DNA from: Cercis canadensis
Lineage: Eukaryota; Streptophyta; Magnoliopsida; Fabales; Fabaceae
NCBI GenBank assembly: GCA_003255065.1
Contig: QAOA01001042.1
Location: 178,874-242,873 of the forward strand
Length of the DNA stretch: 64,000 bases
Direction of reading: 5' to 3'
A program made the position numbers and the translations under genes. Positions 10,906-23,615 of this stretch are shown here, in pieces; position 1 is the first letter of the stretch, and every line of letters starts with the position of its first letter. The notes under the pieces were generated by a model. That model was given only the letters and a program-made list of their open reading frames with translations. It was not told where the DNA came from and searched no databases.

Positions 10906-13900
10906 ATGGCTTCGTTTTTCTTTCTAGTCCTCGGTTTATGTGTAAGCTACAATATTGTTGATGGAAGAAGCAACATTGCCCAAGAAGGAAATCCTAGGTT
11001 ACAGCATGACATCAAGAGAGCCCTGGTATTTTCATTTTGCACTTTTGAAAATTATGATCGAAATCTTCCCTTCCATGATGGTTAATTGTTATTTACTTTC
11101 ATATATGTAGCCAATAGAAGATGATGACTTTAACTGTGTAGATATCTACAAGCAACTTGCTTTTCAACATCCTTTACTGAAAAGCCACAAAATTCAGGTA
11201 ACTATAGACTAGCAATATAAGTTATAAAAGATACTTTTAATCTCGTTGTTTTCTTTTTTGTGTATTTGCAATCGATTGAGTGTCTAATATAGATTTTGGA
11301 TTAAATTATCATTTGAGTTCTTGAAAGATTTACGCTTCTAAAATAAAAAAGTTAGACCATGAATTATGACATGATACAGACCATTTGTTGATAAAATTTG
11401 AATGATTATCATTATGTAATTGTCTAAAAGTAATAATTAATTGTAATTTAGTCCATAAAAGCAGATATTTATGTAGCACTTCCAAAATTTGTGTTTGAAT
11501 AAACTAGCCAGCCAATAAGTCCACAAAAGAAATCAATTGTGGCCTATGAAATTGAAGACCCTATTGGATTAAGCCTGGTCTATTTAGGCCGATGACCAGC
11601 TCATAGTTTGTAAATTTGTTCATTTCACCATTGAAGGGTCATAATTTTGTGTGTTTGTCTAAATTGAGTGATTTGTTTATTCCATTTAACTTTTCAAAAT
11701 CTATGAAATGGAAACAACCCATAGGTGGGTTTTGCACTTTATTTTGCCCAAAAAGCAAGCATTTTGGACTTAAATTTTGTCTATGAAAAGAAGGAAATTT
11801 ATGTAATAACCTAGAAGGTCCTATTTGTGAATTTTTAAAGGATGTCATGCTGCAGGTGTATGAAATCTGGAAGTGAATTTTTAAATCTATAAAACTCTTT
11901 TGCATAGAAAAGTGATGCTTATGCTATTATATAAGAAAACATAGTTCATTTGGAAATTTCTTATCATACATTACCACTTATTTTTGTTTTCCGATCTTAA
12001 TACATGTCCTTGTTAATTGACCCAAATCATTATAACCATATAATATAGATTGTCACTGAAATTTTACAATGTTTTGCAACACAGCTATATCCAAGTTTCT
12101 CTGGAAACTCAAGGAAAAACGGATCATCAAATGTTGGTAAAGGTTGTCCATCAGGAAAAGTGCCTGTTCAAAGGATCAAAATGAATCATATGAGAAGTGA
12201 AAATTCTTCAAATTCTCCAATTGCCAAATTTCATCAACTTTCCAAGGAATACCCTGGACACCACGTAAGTCCTTAGTCCTCAAATTTTCTATTTTACACT
12301 TTTCAATTGTTTTTTACTTAATTTTGTGTTGTTTTTATGATGTGTGGGTGGAAACTTTAGAATTTGCAAGCTGCTAAGTCTTAAACTCTGAGACATGACT
12401 AATACTTCTTTGTTTTTCGAAAAACACTTATAATTTAATTGCTTGAAAAACTTTTGTGTTCTATTACGGAGATAAATTTGGGTAATAAACTAGAATTATA
12501 CAAATTTTAAATTATTTATACAAATGGACTATTTTAAAACTATTTATCTAAATTGTATTATTTTGATTAAAATATAATAAAAAAAGTAACAAAAGAGTCT
12601 GACTATCTACCATGATCAAAAAAAATTTGCCCCTCTTTCTCTTTCTTTGCTTCTTTTTCTCTCTCTAGTTATTCTTTGTCTCTTTCTCCGTTTTTTCTCT
12701 CTCCCTCATCTTTTTCTCTCTCTCAATTCCTTTTTTTTATCTTTCTCTTTTTCTGTTTATTTCTCTCTCCCTCATTTTTTTCTCTTTCTCTCGTTACTCT
12801 CTCTCTTTTTCCCTATTGTGTTTCTCTTTTCCTTGGGTAGTTGAAGCGTCACGCTATTTGGAAATTCCGAGATTTCAAAGATCATGTTGTTTTCCAAAAT
12901 AGTAGGACTGCGTTGGAATTGATATTTGATTCCTCTGCTTTATAAATACTAGGACTTTCAGGATCCCGCTATTCTATCAAATAGCGAGATTGACTTTGTC
13001 ATTTTACTCTTCAATTTATTATTTAGAATAGCACTATTTTGGTAAATAATTTTGAAATTTACATTTATTGTGTCAAGAAGGCAATAAATTTTCCTTAATT
13101 TTTGGTATTGAAATAATTAATTAACTAAATTAATTTTAAATATGATATTGCTAATATTTTTTTTTTTTAGTATGCCATCCTGGATACAGTCCGAAACACA
13201 ACNTTTTTTTTCAGTATGCCATCCTGGATACAGTCCGAAACACAACAATCCGTGGAGGAGGAGCACTCATCAACGTGTATAATCCATCTGTGCAAATAAA
13301 CCAATTTAGTATGGCTCTAATTTGGTTGGTAAATGGTCCTCCTAGTGAACTCAATACCATACAAGTTGGATGGGCGGTAAGTGAACGTCATTTGTATTGC
13401 AACTATGTGTATCATGAATCCATGATATTAATTTTTTATGTTTTCTTTTTTGTTTTTGTTTTAATGGCATGAGTATCATCGGGCAGCTTTCATGTACCAA
13501 AATTAAATCCTCCTTAGGTGATCATAAGGACGCATTCCCTACATTGATTTGGTGCATTCAAGAGAAAAATTTTCTTGGGTGATGACCACATAATTTAAAC
13601 CTTAGCTAACTTGAATGAACCTATTACATTCTTACCACCTAGCCAAACCCTTGGGATTGATATTCTTTATGTTTATTATATGCTTTTGCCCAGCTAAAAG
13701 TAAAAGGAAAATGCTAGTTAGCCAAACTTTTGTTTTACACAAACTTATTGCTATGCTAAGGTGGATTTATAGACAAATTTTAATGAATATGTAATCCTTG
13801 CCACTTTATTTCGTCCAACAACCATATTTGAAGTTTGTCAATATTCTAGCAAATTTTATTTGGCGAAATAGCATTACTCTAAATAACATGGAAAANTTCT

Positions 13901-16900
13901 AGGGAAAAATTTTCTTGGTTGATGACCACATAATTTAAACCTTAGCTAGCATGAATGAACCTATTACATTCTTACCACCTAGCCAAACCCTTGGGATTGA
14001 TATTCTTTATGTTTATTATATGCTTTTGCCCAGCAAAAAGTAAAAGGAAAATGCTAGTTAGCCAAACTTTTGTTTTACACAAACTTATTGCTATGCTAAG
14101 GTGGATTTATAGACAAATTTTAATGAATATGTAATCCTTGCCACTTTATTTCGTCCAACAACCATATTTGAAGTTTGTCAATATTCTAGCAAATTTTATT
14201 TGGCGAAATAGCATTACTCTAAATAACATGGAAAAAGTACACTCTTTAGAAACTCATTTTTATTATATATTTGGTACCATTTGTGTTTCATAAGCTCTAC
14301 TAAGGTTTAGTGTTTATTCTTAATTTGTTATGAGTTATTATTTGGTACACCGGTGATCTAAAGTAAAATTTAACATAAGCGACTGAAATTTCATGATTTT
14401 GTTTACAAAAAATCAAATTTAAGACATTAATATTCTTTTACTAGGTATACATTTCAATTTGAGATACTTTTATATTCCAAAATACATTTTTCATATACAA
14501 TCATGANTGAGATATTTTTATATTCCAAAATACATTTTTCATATACAATCATGACCAATTTTAAATAATACTTGTACTACACTTACTTTCATGTTTTGTG
14601 TATGTTAGTCATATATATATATGAAGTCTTTATCACTAGAAAGTTATAAAATCAAGCTATTTTTGTAAAAATTTATTATATCTTCATGCTCATAGTGTTT
14701 CATAAGCTCTAATGAGATTTCGTGTCTCTTCTTAATTATGTTATATGCTTTGAAGTAAAATTTCAAATGCCTACTTTAATCTCAATATCATTAATAATAT
14801 TTTCCTCATCACTCATATCTTAATAATGTGTTAGGTGCACCCAAGACTCTATGGTGACAATTTGACTCATGCAACGGCTTATTGGACAGTAAGAAACTTC
14901 TTTTTATATTTTGCTTAAAGATATACATTTTATTTCTTAAGTTTTAGATGCCCTAGCTTCAATTTTGTCTTATAAAATGTTTTTGTCCAATTTAATCCCA
15001 TTTACTAATTGTATCATAACTAATTGCTAGAATGGTCTAAGTGTCTAACATGGTCTTGTGTAGCCTATGACTCCAAATGTGAGCAAAAAATATTGTTTGC
15101 ATCATGTTTTGTTGGATTTTGGTTTGGTAACACTTAGGGAGATGTTAGATATAGCTTAATGGGAACTCAGCTTTTGCGGAATTGATTGGTGAACAGTTCA
15201 AGCACTTTGTATAAATCAGTAGGACATCTTAGAGGGCTTGGGCTCAAAGTCAATGGAGATGGGTCTGAGGCCCATTTACCTCTAGTCATGATTGAGTCTG
15301 ACCCTTCACAGGAACTCTATAGCATTTGCTCCAACGGACGAGTTATTCATACTGGGTTGGTAGCATTCATGGTGGTTTTTGGTGCATTAAAGGCCATTTA
15401 TGGTGGATTCTTAAGGTTCATAAATGAGGAAGAGGGAAGAGAATGATTGTGGAGTAATGGCTGAGAAATTATTGGAGGTGATTTTAATGGCGTAGAGGAA
15501 TATTGAAGACTGATGGTGGTTGTTGTTGAAGAACATTTAATTAGAATGTTCTTGAATGCTCTTGAATATTCTTTTAGGCTCTTAATTTGATGGGATGCTA
15601 TTTTTGGTTTTTAGGTTCTTAGGACCTTGGTTTTTATGTGTTTTAGGAGGGGTATTTATAGTGAAGGGGACGGTCATGGAGGTGGAGTGTTCTAAAGATA
15701 TTTCTTAAGTGAGCAAGTGAGCATTTAATGTCAAGGTAAAGCCAGCTGAGGCAAAGTGAGGTTTTCTGGAGATATTTAAAGGTTTTGGTGAGCATTTAAT
15801 ACTCTGGTAAGGTGAAATAGGGATTTCAGAGGATGTTTGCGTGATAAGTTTTGAGGTTGGTGGAGGAGCTGACGACTTAGGCTTAGCTAAAGAGTTTATC
15901 TGCAAGTCTCTACCCAGGGTGGCGTGGAAGTACAATGGTGTAGATGACTAGGTCCTAGGAATAGTGTATTTTAGAAGGCATGGGTCTAAGGGGATGGCTG
16001 GTCACATGGGTTTTATGCTTTTTAAAGCTCAGTTAAAAGTTATGCTGTCAAATCAGCAAAAATGGGAGAGTGCTATTTCAGAGTTCCCATACTTGTGGGT
16101 CTCGTGATCTCTTACTAATTCATTCAAAGGGCCATGAGGAGGTCTATTAAAACCTTATCTTTCTGGGATTTCCCTCAGTTCAAATCCTACCAAACCACTT
16201 ACTATAGTTGGGTTCCCTGAATAGAATTTGTAGCCTTTTTGCGTGGGCTATGGCCTCAACACAAGTTGAGCTCATTGAGAGTGAGGTTTGTGGCCTCAAG
16301 GCGTGATCAAGGGGTGTCATGTCCTTGACCACGGTTACAATAGCTACGTCCACAAAGTATACACTTATAGGTGGAGGAGCGGGCATTAGCCTCTCTTGTT
16401 TGGGGGACGCTCTAGTGGCGCTCTAAGTGCCCAAATGCGCCCTTGGTGGAGACAGTCTTGAGAGTCTCCACAGCAGAAGTGGCTTTTCTTAAAAGGATTT
16501 TTAGCTAGACCAGTTGGTAGCTATGGCTAGACCAAATGTTTCTTGGAACCATCTATAATGGTTTTAGGGAATCTTAGCTTTGGGTGCCTTTTAGGCATGA
16601 GGTGGATTATGTGGGGTTCATCTTTGCCTTTGTTCAATATTCTTAATTGTGTTTATCAAATCTAGTATTTACACATCCTATCTATATGGCTTTTGACAGA
16701 AAATTAATATGAAAAAAAAAAAAATCTCAGTCTGGCGAAAAAACAAAAAATCCGGATGAACTTGTGAGATGGAGAGGCAAGATAGAAGGGAAACTATTGC
16801 CATCCCTTCCTTTTGTTTGGGTTTTGTCATCCTTTTTGGATAAGGAATGCAGAGAGGGATTAATAGATCCTGCTAATCAAATTACGAGTTTTCTTTCTTT

Positions 16901-18191
16901 ATTGTCTATAGATAAATAGTCACTGAAATTGCAATCAAAGGGATACAAACTGAGGAAGGGGATGAAAGATGTAGGACTTAATAAGACCAATTTTTTTTTT
17001 CCAGAACTCAAACTTTTTCAAGGCTAGTGAAAGTGGAAAATAGGGAGATGAGTAAAAGTGAATTTTTTTTTTGCATTAGAAACACATCATTTTTTATCAC
17101 CCTCTTTTTTTTTTTTTTTTTTTCCAAATAGATGTAAAATTGTGTATATTTTAAATTTTATGCATTCCCACTTTTAGCTACACCAAGTTCAAACTAAGAA
17201 TCAATGATAATGGGTTCATTTAAGTAGATTCATTCATTATATGCAATCAGGCAGATGGCTGTCGAAAAACTGGTTGTTAATTTCCAAATTTTTTGCACTA
17301 GAAACACCTCATTTTTTATCACCCTCTTTTTTTTTTCGAAATAGAGGTAAAATTATGTATATTTTAAATTTTATACATTCCCACTTTTAGCTACACCAAG
17401 TTCAAACTAAGCATCAATGATAATGGGTTCATTTAATTAGATTCATTCATTATATGCAAACAGGCAGATGGCTATCAAAAAACTGGTTGTTTCAATGCAA
17501 TGTGCCCTGGCTTTGTGCAAGTTGACCCACACACTCGCCTTGGTCAAGCCTTTGGTAAAAGTTCTGTAATAGGAGGAGTACAATTGGCTTTGAATTTCAC
17601 AGTCAAACAGGTAATTTTTAATGCATTTATGGAGGAATAAAGCAGTTGTCTAGTATTATTAATTTTCACCATAAATAACATCTTTCTACTATTTCAAAGT
17701 TTTGTAAAAGAAAGAAAAAATTGCTGCTTTGCTTAGCCTATTATGTTTAACTTGACCCTTTACTAACAAGCATCCCTACATATGGATTATTCAAATGTAT
17801 ATAGGACAAATCAACAAGTCACTGGTGGTTACTTACTGATGAAAATACACATATTGGGTATTGGCCAAAAGAAATATTCACTCACTTAGCCAACGGAGCA
17901 TCCTTGGTTAGTTATGGTGGCACGACCATGGCTTCTCCTGATGGAATCAGCCCACCAATGGGGAGTGGTTTACTTGCTACTACTAAATTTGGTAGAGCTT
18001 GTTTCTTCCTACGAGTTAAAATTGTAAATTCTATGTACGAAGAAACTGACATAAATGCTAATGACATGAGAACCGATTGTGATACGGGGCCGAATTGCTA
18101 TACATTGTTGTACGAAGGTTATAAAAGAAGATTCACAATCAAAGGACACTACTTCACCTTTGGAGGACCCGGTGGCAAATGTGATGCTTGA
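10906..18191 (+). CDS. neprosin-family (DUF239/DUF4409) secreted protein, 7 exons
   Basis: Exons by GT/AG junctions and reading frame: 10906-11025, 11111-11197, 12085-12264, 13215-13376, 14835-14888, 17464-17610, 17805-18191. Every intron is phase 0 and the joined frame is 378 codons without a stop. Residues 1-22 form a signal peptide (MASFFFLVLGLCVSYN). The propeptide-like domain has DCVDIYKQLAFQHP-type features and a GCPSGKVPVQR segment. The neprosin domain follows with VGWA, VHPRLYGD, DGYQKTGCFN, CPGFVQV, IGYWPKEIF and a C-terminal FGGPGGKCDA. Nepenthes neprosin is a secreted glutamic peptidase cleaving after proline; the two catalytic glutamates are known for that protein. Here the usual I-E-x-G-W motif reads IQVGW, so activity is uncertain. 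For exon 4 I use the second (13215) of two N-separated acceptor copies. The gene is intact and plausibly expressed; function beyond the family is not shown. Confidence 0.85.
12626..12840 (+). repeat. polypyrimidine (CT-rich) tract in intron 3
   Basis: About 215 bp, almost all C and T, dominated by TCTCTC and TTTCTC units. It lies within intron 3 of the neprosin-family gene. Confidence 0.8.
13165..13246. repeat. N-separated duplicate of the intron 3/exon 4 junction
   Basis: The T-run, AG acceptor and first 32 bases of exon 4 occur before and after the N at 13203. The right copy has a CAG acceptor and continues into the full exon; the left copy is probably an assembly artefact. Confidence 0.75.
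13561..14235. repeat. 335-bp N-separated duplicate in intron 4
   Basis: 13561-13895 and 13901-14235 align with an offset of 340 and about five mismatches; N at 13896. A second small case lies at 14460-14506 versus 14508-14554 (N at 14507). Both are within intron 4, so the true intron is probably shorter than shown. Confidence 0.8.
15120..16690. other. GC-richer unclassified insert in intron 5
   Basis: This stretch is clearly less AT-rich than the surrounding intron and is unlike the rest of the locus. It contains short open frames on both strands (for example 15186-15446 plus and 16180-16386 minus), none of which I recognise. It may be an LTR or non-autonomous element, but no PBS, terminal repeats or target duplications were found. 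The truncated paralogue lacks this intron and cannot be used for comparison. Confidence 0.4.
16724..16919 (+). pseudogene. possible coding remnant in intron 5, family unknown
   Basis: A frame of about 65 codons without ATG runs from SQSGEKTKNPDE through LVRWRGKIEGKLLPS and FLDKECREGLIDPAN to a TAG. Its mixed, non-repetitive composition looks protein-like, and the frame continues to look protein-like beyond the TAG. It follows an A13 run. I do not recognise the protein; chance remains possible. Confidence 0.3.
17071..17491. repeat. tandem duplication of the intron 5/exon 6 boundary
   Basis: 17071-17278 and 17293-17491 are copies of each other. Each ends with the 3' splice acceptor and the first about 30 bases of exon 6. 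The left copy has a usable-looking CAG acceptor at 17250, but the frame meets TAA at 17278-17280 after A-D-G-C-R-K-T-G-C. The right copy is the true exon 6. No N separates them, so this duplication may be real. Confidence 0.75.
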
Positions 18192-18304
18192 TAGCATTCG
18201 TAGTTATGTTTAATTTGTAGCTTCTTGTTGGTATACATGAAGTTTAGTATACCTTGATAAACATCAACATATAATTCAAAAGTGGGATAGTAAAATGCTG
18301 TTTG

Positions 18305-18665
18305 TTAAGCTACATTTGGCACTTTTAGGGGGTAGCACTAGCCCCACACAATTATTTTAGTGTAGTTACGAAAATTTAAAAAAAAAAAATGAGTCACTTA
18401 ATATATAACAGAACATATAATTTCNAAAAAATGAGTCACTTAGTATATAACAGAACATATAATTTCTTATAAAATGTAAAAATAATACAATATAAGAAAG
18501 CACGTCAAATTTCATCTTTTTGGCAAAAGTTGAATATTTTTTTTTATTTGGCACAATTTCATATATCTTGTCTTAATTTCTTGTATTTTATAAGCAATTA
18601 TATATGTGTGTGAATCAATTTTTGGATTGCAATGACACTAAATTTAGCCTTTAGGTGGCACCAAC
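18305..18665. mobile_element. MITE remnant related to the 9984-10406 element
   Basis: It has a similar outline ('gttaagctac' end, GGGGTAGC block, central AATATAAGAAA..ACGTCAAA stretch like the one near 10160-10180) and follows the neprosin stop codon. Inverted ends are weak and no target duplication was seen. An N at 18425 is flanked by a ~41-bp duplicate (18383-18424, 18426-18467). A poly-T run with N at 18709 follows. Confidence 0.45.
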
Positions 18666-18666
18666 A

Positions 18667-18708
<42 letters not shown>

Positions 18709-19471
18709 NACAAGAGAAGGAAAAGTAGAAAACTAGCCCCTTAGAAAGATAACTACAGCAGAATCTCCTAAGACTTGAAGCTCCATCCCTATCGGAGGAT
18801 TTGACCATTCTATCCAAGGCCACATAAGATTTTTCCACTGCTGTGGTTTAAGATGCAGATTTGACCCAACAAATACCATAAAGTTAGCACACTAGGATTT
18901 GATCGTTGATCTATGGTACCCCCACATCCTTAAAGGCTGGTTACATTGTCATTTGAGCTTGTAGGGTGTGTGTATCTATATATATATATATATACACACA
19001 CATATGGTAATATTAGAGCAATAAATTAACTGGTTAAATTTAATTTAAATAGCCAATAACCAGTGAGTTTAGTGACACCTCTAGTGATAAGAACTACCGT
19101 GTTTCATATCATGGGTTCTATTCTGACTATGTACTTCTCTCCTTTCTCCAGCATATTGCACTCCTATATATATATATATATGTAACAAAAAAAATTAATT
19201 TAAATAGTATATATGTATGAATGACCAAAGGATAAATTTAATAGGATAAAATGTATTTATTATGGTAATAAATTAGCAGTCAATAATTTTTCAAATTCAA
19301 ATTAAATATTATTTCTCAACCAAAGAATGAAATTAATGGAATATTGAGATGACATTATTTCATCTTTATTAGTCATTAATTATTTCCGTATGCGCAATTG
19401 CTTTTTAATAAAAACTCATTAATGGAGTAGAAAATTGAGCAGATATTGTATTTATTACTTCCACACTTTTC

Positions 19472-19960
19472 ACACTATATGAACTGTGGGTGGAGTCAAT
19501 AGGTTTGGATTCGACCTTCAAGGAATCTCATTGTTTTGTATTTCTTTCTAGTTCTGAGTTTGCGTGTAAGCTACAAAGTTGTTGATGGAAGAAGCAACAC
19601 TGCACAAGAAGGAAATCCTAGGTTACGGCATGACCTCAAGAGAGCCCTGGTATTTTCATTTTGCACTTTTGAAAATTATTATTGAAATCTTCACTTCCAT
19701 GTTGATTAATTTTTANACACTATATGAACTGTGGGTGGAGTCAATATGTTTGGATTCGACCTTCAAGGAATCTCATTGTTTTGTATTTCTTTCTAGTTCT
19801 GAGTTTGTGTGTAAGCTACAATGTTGTTGATGGAAGAAGCAACACTGCACAAGAAGGAAATCCTAGGTTACGGCATGACCTCAAGAGAGCCCTGGTATTT
19901 TCATTTTGCACTTTTGAAAATTATTATTGAAATCTTCACTTCCATGTTGATTAATTTTTA
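19472..19960. repeat. 244-bp N-separated duplicate over pseudogene exon 1
   Basis: 19472-19715 and 19717-19960 are near-identical, with N at 19716. Exon 1 of the neprosin pseudogene therefore appears twice (19530-19649 and 19775-19894). This is probably one real copy. Confidence 0.85.
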
Positions 19961-21969
19961 CTTACTTTCACATATGCAGCCTATAGAAGATGATGACTTT
20001 TACTGTTTAGATATCTACAAGCAACTTGCTTTTCAACATCCTTCACTGAAAAACCACAAAATTCAGGTAACTATAGACTAGCAACATAGGTTACAAAAGA
20101 TACTTTTAATCTCTTTGCTTTTTTTCTTCTGCATCTGCAGTTAATTATTGCTAGCTTGATTGAGTGTCTAACATAGATTCTGAACTAAACTATCATTTGA
20201 GTTATTGAAAGATTCAGACTTCCACAATGAAAAATTAGACCATGGATTATGACATGATATAGGTAATTAGTTGATAAAATTTGAATGGTTAAGTTATCAT
20301 CATGTAATCGCCTAAAAGTAATAATTATTGTCTAAAACAATTTAACACTTTAACAAAAGCAGTGAGATTTATGTAGCACTTTCAAAATTTGGGTTTGAAT
20401 AGAGTAGCCAGCCAACAAGTCCATAAAAGAAACCAATTGTGGCCTATGAAATTGAAGTCCCTAAAGGATTAAGCCTGGCCTATTTAGGCCGATGACCAAC
20501 TCCTTTTCAAAAGGTAGTTTGTAAGTGCATAATTTTGTGTTTGTTTGTCTAAATTGAGTGATTTGTTTATTCCATTTAACTTTTCAAGATCTATGAAATG
20601 GAAACAGCCATAGGTGGGTTTTGCACTTTATTTTACCCAAAAAAACAAGCATTTTGGCCCTAAACTTTGTCTATGAAAAGAAGGAAATTTATGTAATAAC
20701 CTAGAAGGTCCTATTTGTGAATTTTAAAGGATGTCATGCTGCAGGTGAATTTTTAAATCTATAAAACTCTTTGCATAAAAAGTTATGCTTATGCTATTAT
20801 ATAAGAAAACATAGTTCATTTGGAAATTTCGTATAATATATTACCACTTATATATTTTTGTTTTCTGATCTTTATACATGTCCTTGTTATTGTTAACCCA
20901 AATCATTATAACCATATAATATAGTTTGTCACTGAAATTTTACATTGTTTTGCAACAAAGCTTCATCCAAATTTCTCCAAAAACTCAAGGAAAATTAGAT
21001 CATCAAATGTTGGTAAAGGCTGTCCACCAAGAAAGGTGCTTGTTCAAAGGATCAAAATGAATCATATGAGACGTGAAAATTATTCAAATTCTCCAATTCC
21101 TAAATTTCATCAACTTTACCGTGGACCACGTAATTCCTTAGTCCTCAAATTTTCTGTTTTATACTTTTCAAAAAAAAGAATTTACTCAATCTTGTGTTGT
21201 TTTTACGATATGTGGTTGGAAACTTTAGAACTTGCTAGCTGCTACGTTTTACACTCGAGATATGACTAATACCCCTTCGTTTATCGAAAAATACTTAAAA
21301 TTTAATTGCTTGAAATCTTTTTGTGCTCTTTTTATCCCGATGAATTTCCCTTAATTTTTGGAATTGAAATAATTAACTAAATTAATTCTAAATATTATAT
21401 TGCTAATATTGGTTTTTCAGTATGCCACCCTGGATAGAGTTCGAAACACGAGAATTTGTGGAGTAAGAGCAATCATGACGTGTATAATCCATCTGTGCAA
21501 ATAAACCAATTTATTATGGCTCTAATTTGGTTGGTAAATGGTCCTCTTAGTGAACTTAATACCTGGGTGGGCGGTAAGTGAACTTCATTTGTATTGTACA
21601 AGCCGTTGAAATTTTATGATTTTGTTTACAAAAAATTAAATTTAAGACATTAATATTCTTAAACTAATTACAAATTTCAATTTAAGATATTTTTATACTT
21701 CAAAATGCATTATTCACATAAAAATTATAAGAACATAAAATATACTGTATCATTGATTGTAAATAATGCCTGTAGTTCAATTACTTTCATGTTTTCTATA
21801 TGTTAGTCATATATATAAAGTAATAAATCAAGTTGTTCATCTAAAATTTTGATTACACGTCAACCTAAATAATCCAACCATACACATAAACCCATTTAGT
21901 ATATATGGCTCTAATTTGGTTTATAAATAGTTCTCCTAGTGAACTTAGTAGCATACAATTTGTATGGGC
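19530..21969 (+). pseudogene. truncated neprosin-family pseudogene (tandem copy)
   Basis: Exons 1-4 of the neighbouring neprosin-family gene recur in order: exon 1 at 19530-19649 (repeated across an N at 19775-19894), exon 2 at 19980-20066, exon 3 at about 20961-21129, exon 4 at about 21421-21576, and a second degenerate exon-4 copy at about 21861-21969. The start codon is lost (ATG reads ATT), exon 3 has a 3' deletion, and exon 4 has a 1-base deletion and a missing segment near its 3' end. Exons 5-7, which encode most of the neprosin domain, are absent. Homology with copy 1 extends upstream to about 18870 (matching about 9685), so the unit arose by tandem duplication. No functional product is expected. 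Confidence 0.85.
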
Positions 21970-22249
21970 AGTAAGTGAATTTTGTTTCCATTGCAATTTC
22001 TCCCATGAATGCATGATATTCTTTATGTTGATTACATGGTTTTGACTAGAAAAAAATATATTAAAATGCAAAAAAGACAGCCTTTTAATTTGTGGTAAAC
22101 TTGTAATATAAGTGGGGCATCGATGCCCTCCAGACTCTTTTGGTTTATCTACTTGTTTGTATAATGCAGAGGCACAACTAATTAGTATATATTATATATT
22201 TTCTCTAAGGTTTTTATCATTGAAAATGGCATATATGTGTTACGTAAAG

Positions 22250-23206
22250 AGTGAACGCAAGTGCACATGTCGTAATCAAGTAATAAAGAAGTAAGATAAA
22301 GTATCGTTTCACGGAGAATGTGACTACTAAGTACCAAAATTATGTGTATTCTAATTTTATCTAGATGATTGATAGGTGAATTATGATGATAATTAAATGC
22401 AAAATTGTAAACAAAGAGTAACAACTGTAAAAGGAATAAGAATATGGTGAGAAAGTATCTAGAGTTTCGATTTCGCCGTAGCTGGTCCATATCTTGATTC
22501 CTAATTCATTAATCAACAACAATCTTCCTAATTGCTAGCCAAGAACCCTAAGTTATTTATTAGTCTTTCCCAAGGTTAAACAAATATATTCCCAACTATG
22601 AACTCACTATATTCCTATGTGAATTACGAATAATCTAGGAATTCAATTTATTCTATGGTTCTTTTTAACGGCTACATAAATTATAAAGGTATATTCATAT
22701 CCCTTATACAATTTATGTTCTTAATCCNAGTGAATGTAAGTGCACATGTCGTAATCAAGTAATAAAGAAGTGAGATAAAGTATCGTTTCACGAAGAATGT
22801 GACTACTAAGTACCAAAATTATGTATATTCTAATTTTATCTAGATGATTGATAGGTGAATTATGATGATAATTAAATGCAAAATTGTAAACAAAGAGTAA
22901 CAACTGTAAAAGGAATAAGAATATGGTGAGAAAGTATCTAGAGTTTCGATTTCGCCGTAGCTAGTCCAGATCTTGATTCCTAATTCATTAATCAACAACA
23001 ATCTTCTTAATTGCTAGCCAAGAACCCTAAGTTATTTATTAGTCTTTCCCAAGGTTAAACAAATATATTCCCAACTATGAACTCACTATATTCCTATGTG
23101 AATTACGAATAATCTAGGAATTCAATTTATTCTATGGTTCTTTTTAACGGCTACATAAATTATAAAGGTATATTCCTATCCCTTATGCAATTTATGTTCT
23201 TAATCC
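22250..23206. repeat. 478-bp N-separated duplicate inside the solo LTR
   Basis: 22250-22727 and 22729-23206 match with roughly ten differences; N at 22728. It is probably the two overlapping contig ends, perhaps from two haplotypes. Confidence 0.8.
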
Positions 23207-23300
23207 CTATGGTCTTCAATTACAACTAACTTCCTAGTATCATTGTAATTACCAAACCATCTAAATTGATGGTCAGTCAAACAAAAGTATTAGAGTTACA

Positions 23301-23508
23301 TGTAATTTGTAATTAGTTAGGAGTTAATTGTAATTAGTTAGCTGTTAAGTTTCCTAATTTACCGGTTCTGTTACACTGGCTTTACCAACTTGCTATTTAA
23401 AGCACTAGTTAACTTTTGTACTCATTCTGATTCATTCAATGAGAATTAATCTCTTCTCCACTTGTTCCTCTACTTTCTTGCTTTCTTGTTTACACTTCCA
23501 CATGCTCA
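23301..23508 (+). repeat. copia 5' LTR (only LTR left)
   Basis: It begins TGTAATTTG and ends about CATGCTCA just before the PBS. The exact right end could be 23502 or 23508. No second copy exists to confirm the limits. Confidence 0.55.
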
Positions 23509-23511
23509 ATA

Positions 23512-23524
23512 TGGTATCAGAGCA
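23512..23524 (+). promoter_or_regulatory. copia PBS, tRNA-iMet type
   Basis: TGGTATCAGAGCA complements the 3' end of plant initiator methionine tRNA. Confidence 0.85.
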
Positions 23525-23615
23525 CAATCTCTGATTTTTTTTCTTACATCCATTTCTCCTTGATTCTCAATCAATTTTCTACATTTGATCGATGTTGCTT
23601 TGATTTCTCTTCGCC

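Noticed and set aside
12647-12844. Leu/Ser/Phe-rich 65-residue frame
   Set aside because: Translation of the CT-rich tract in intron 3.
13158-13202. First copy of the exon 4 start
   Set aside because: Ends at an N after 32 exon bases; the second copy is complete, so I used that one.
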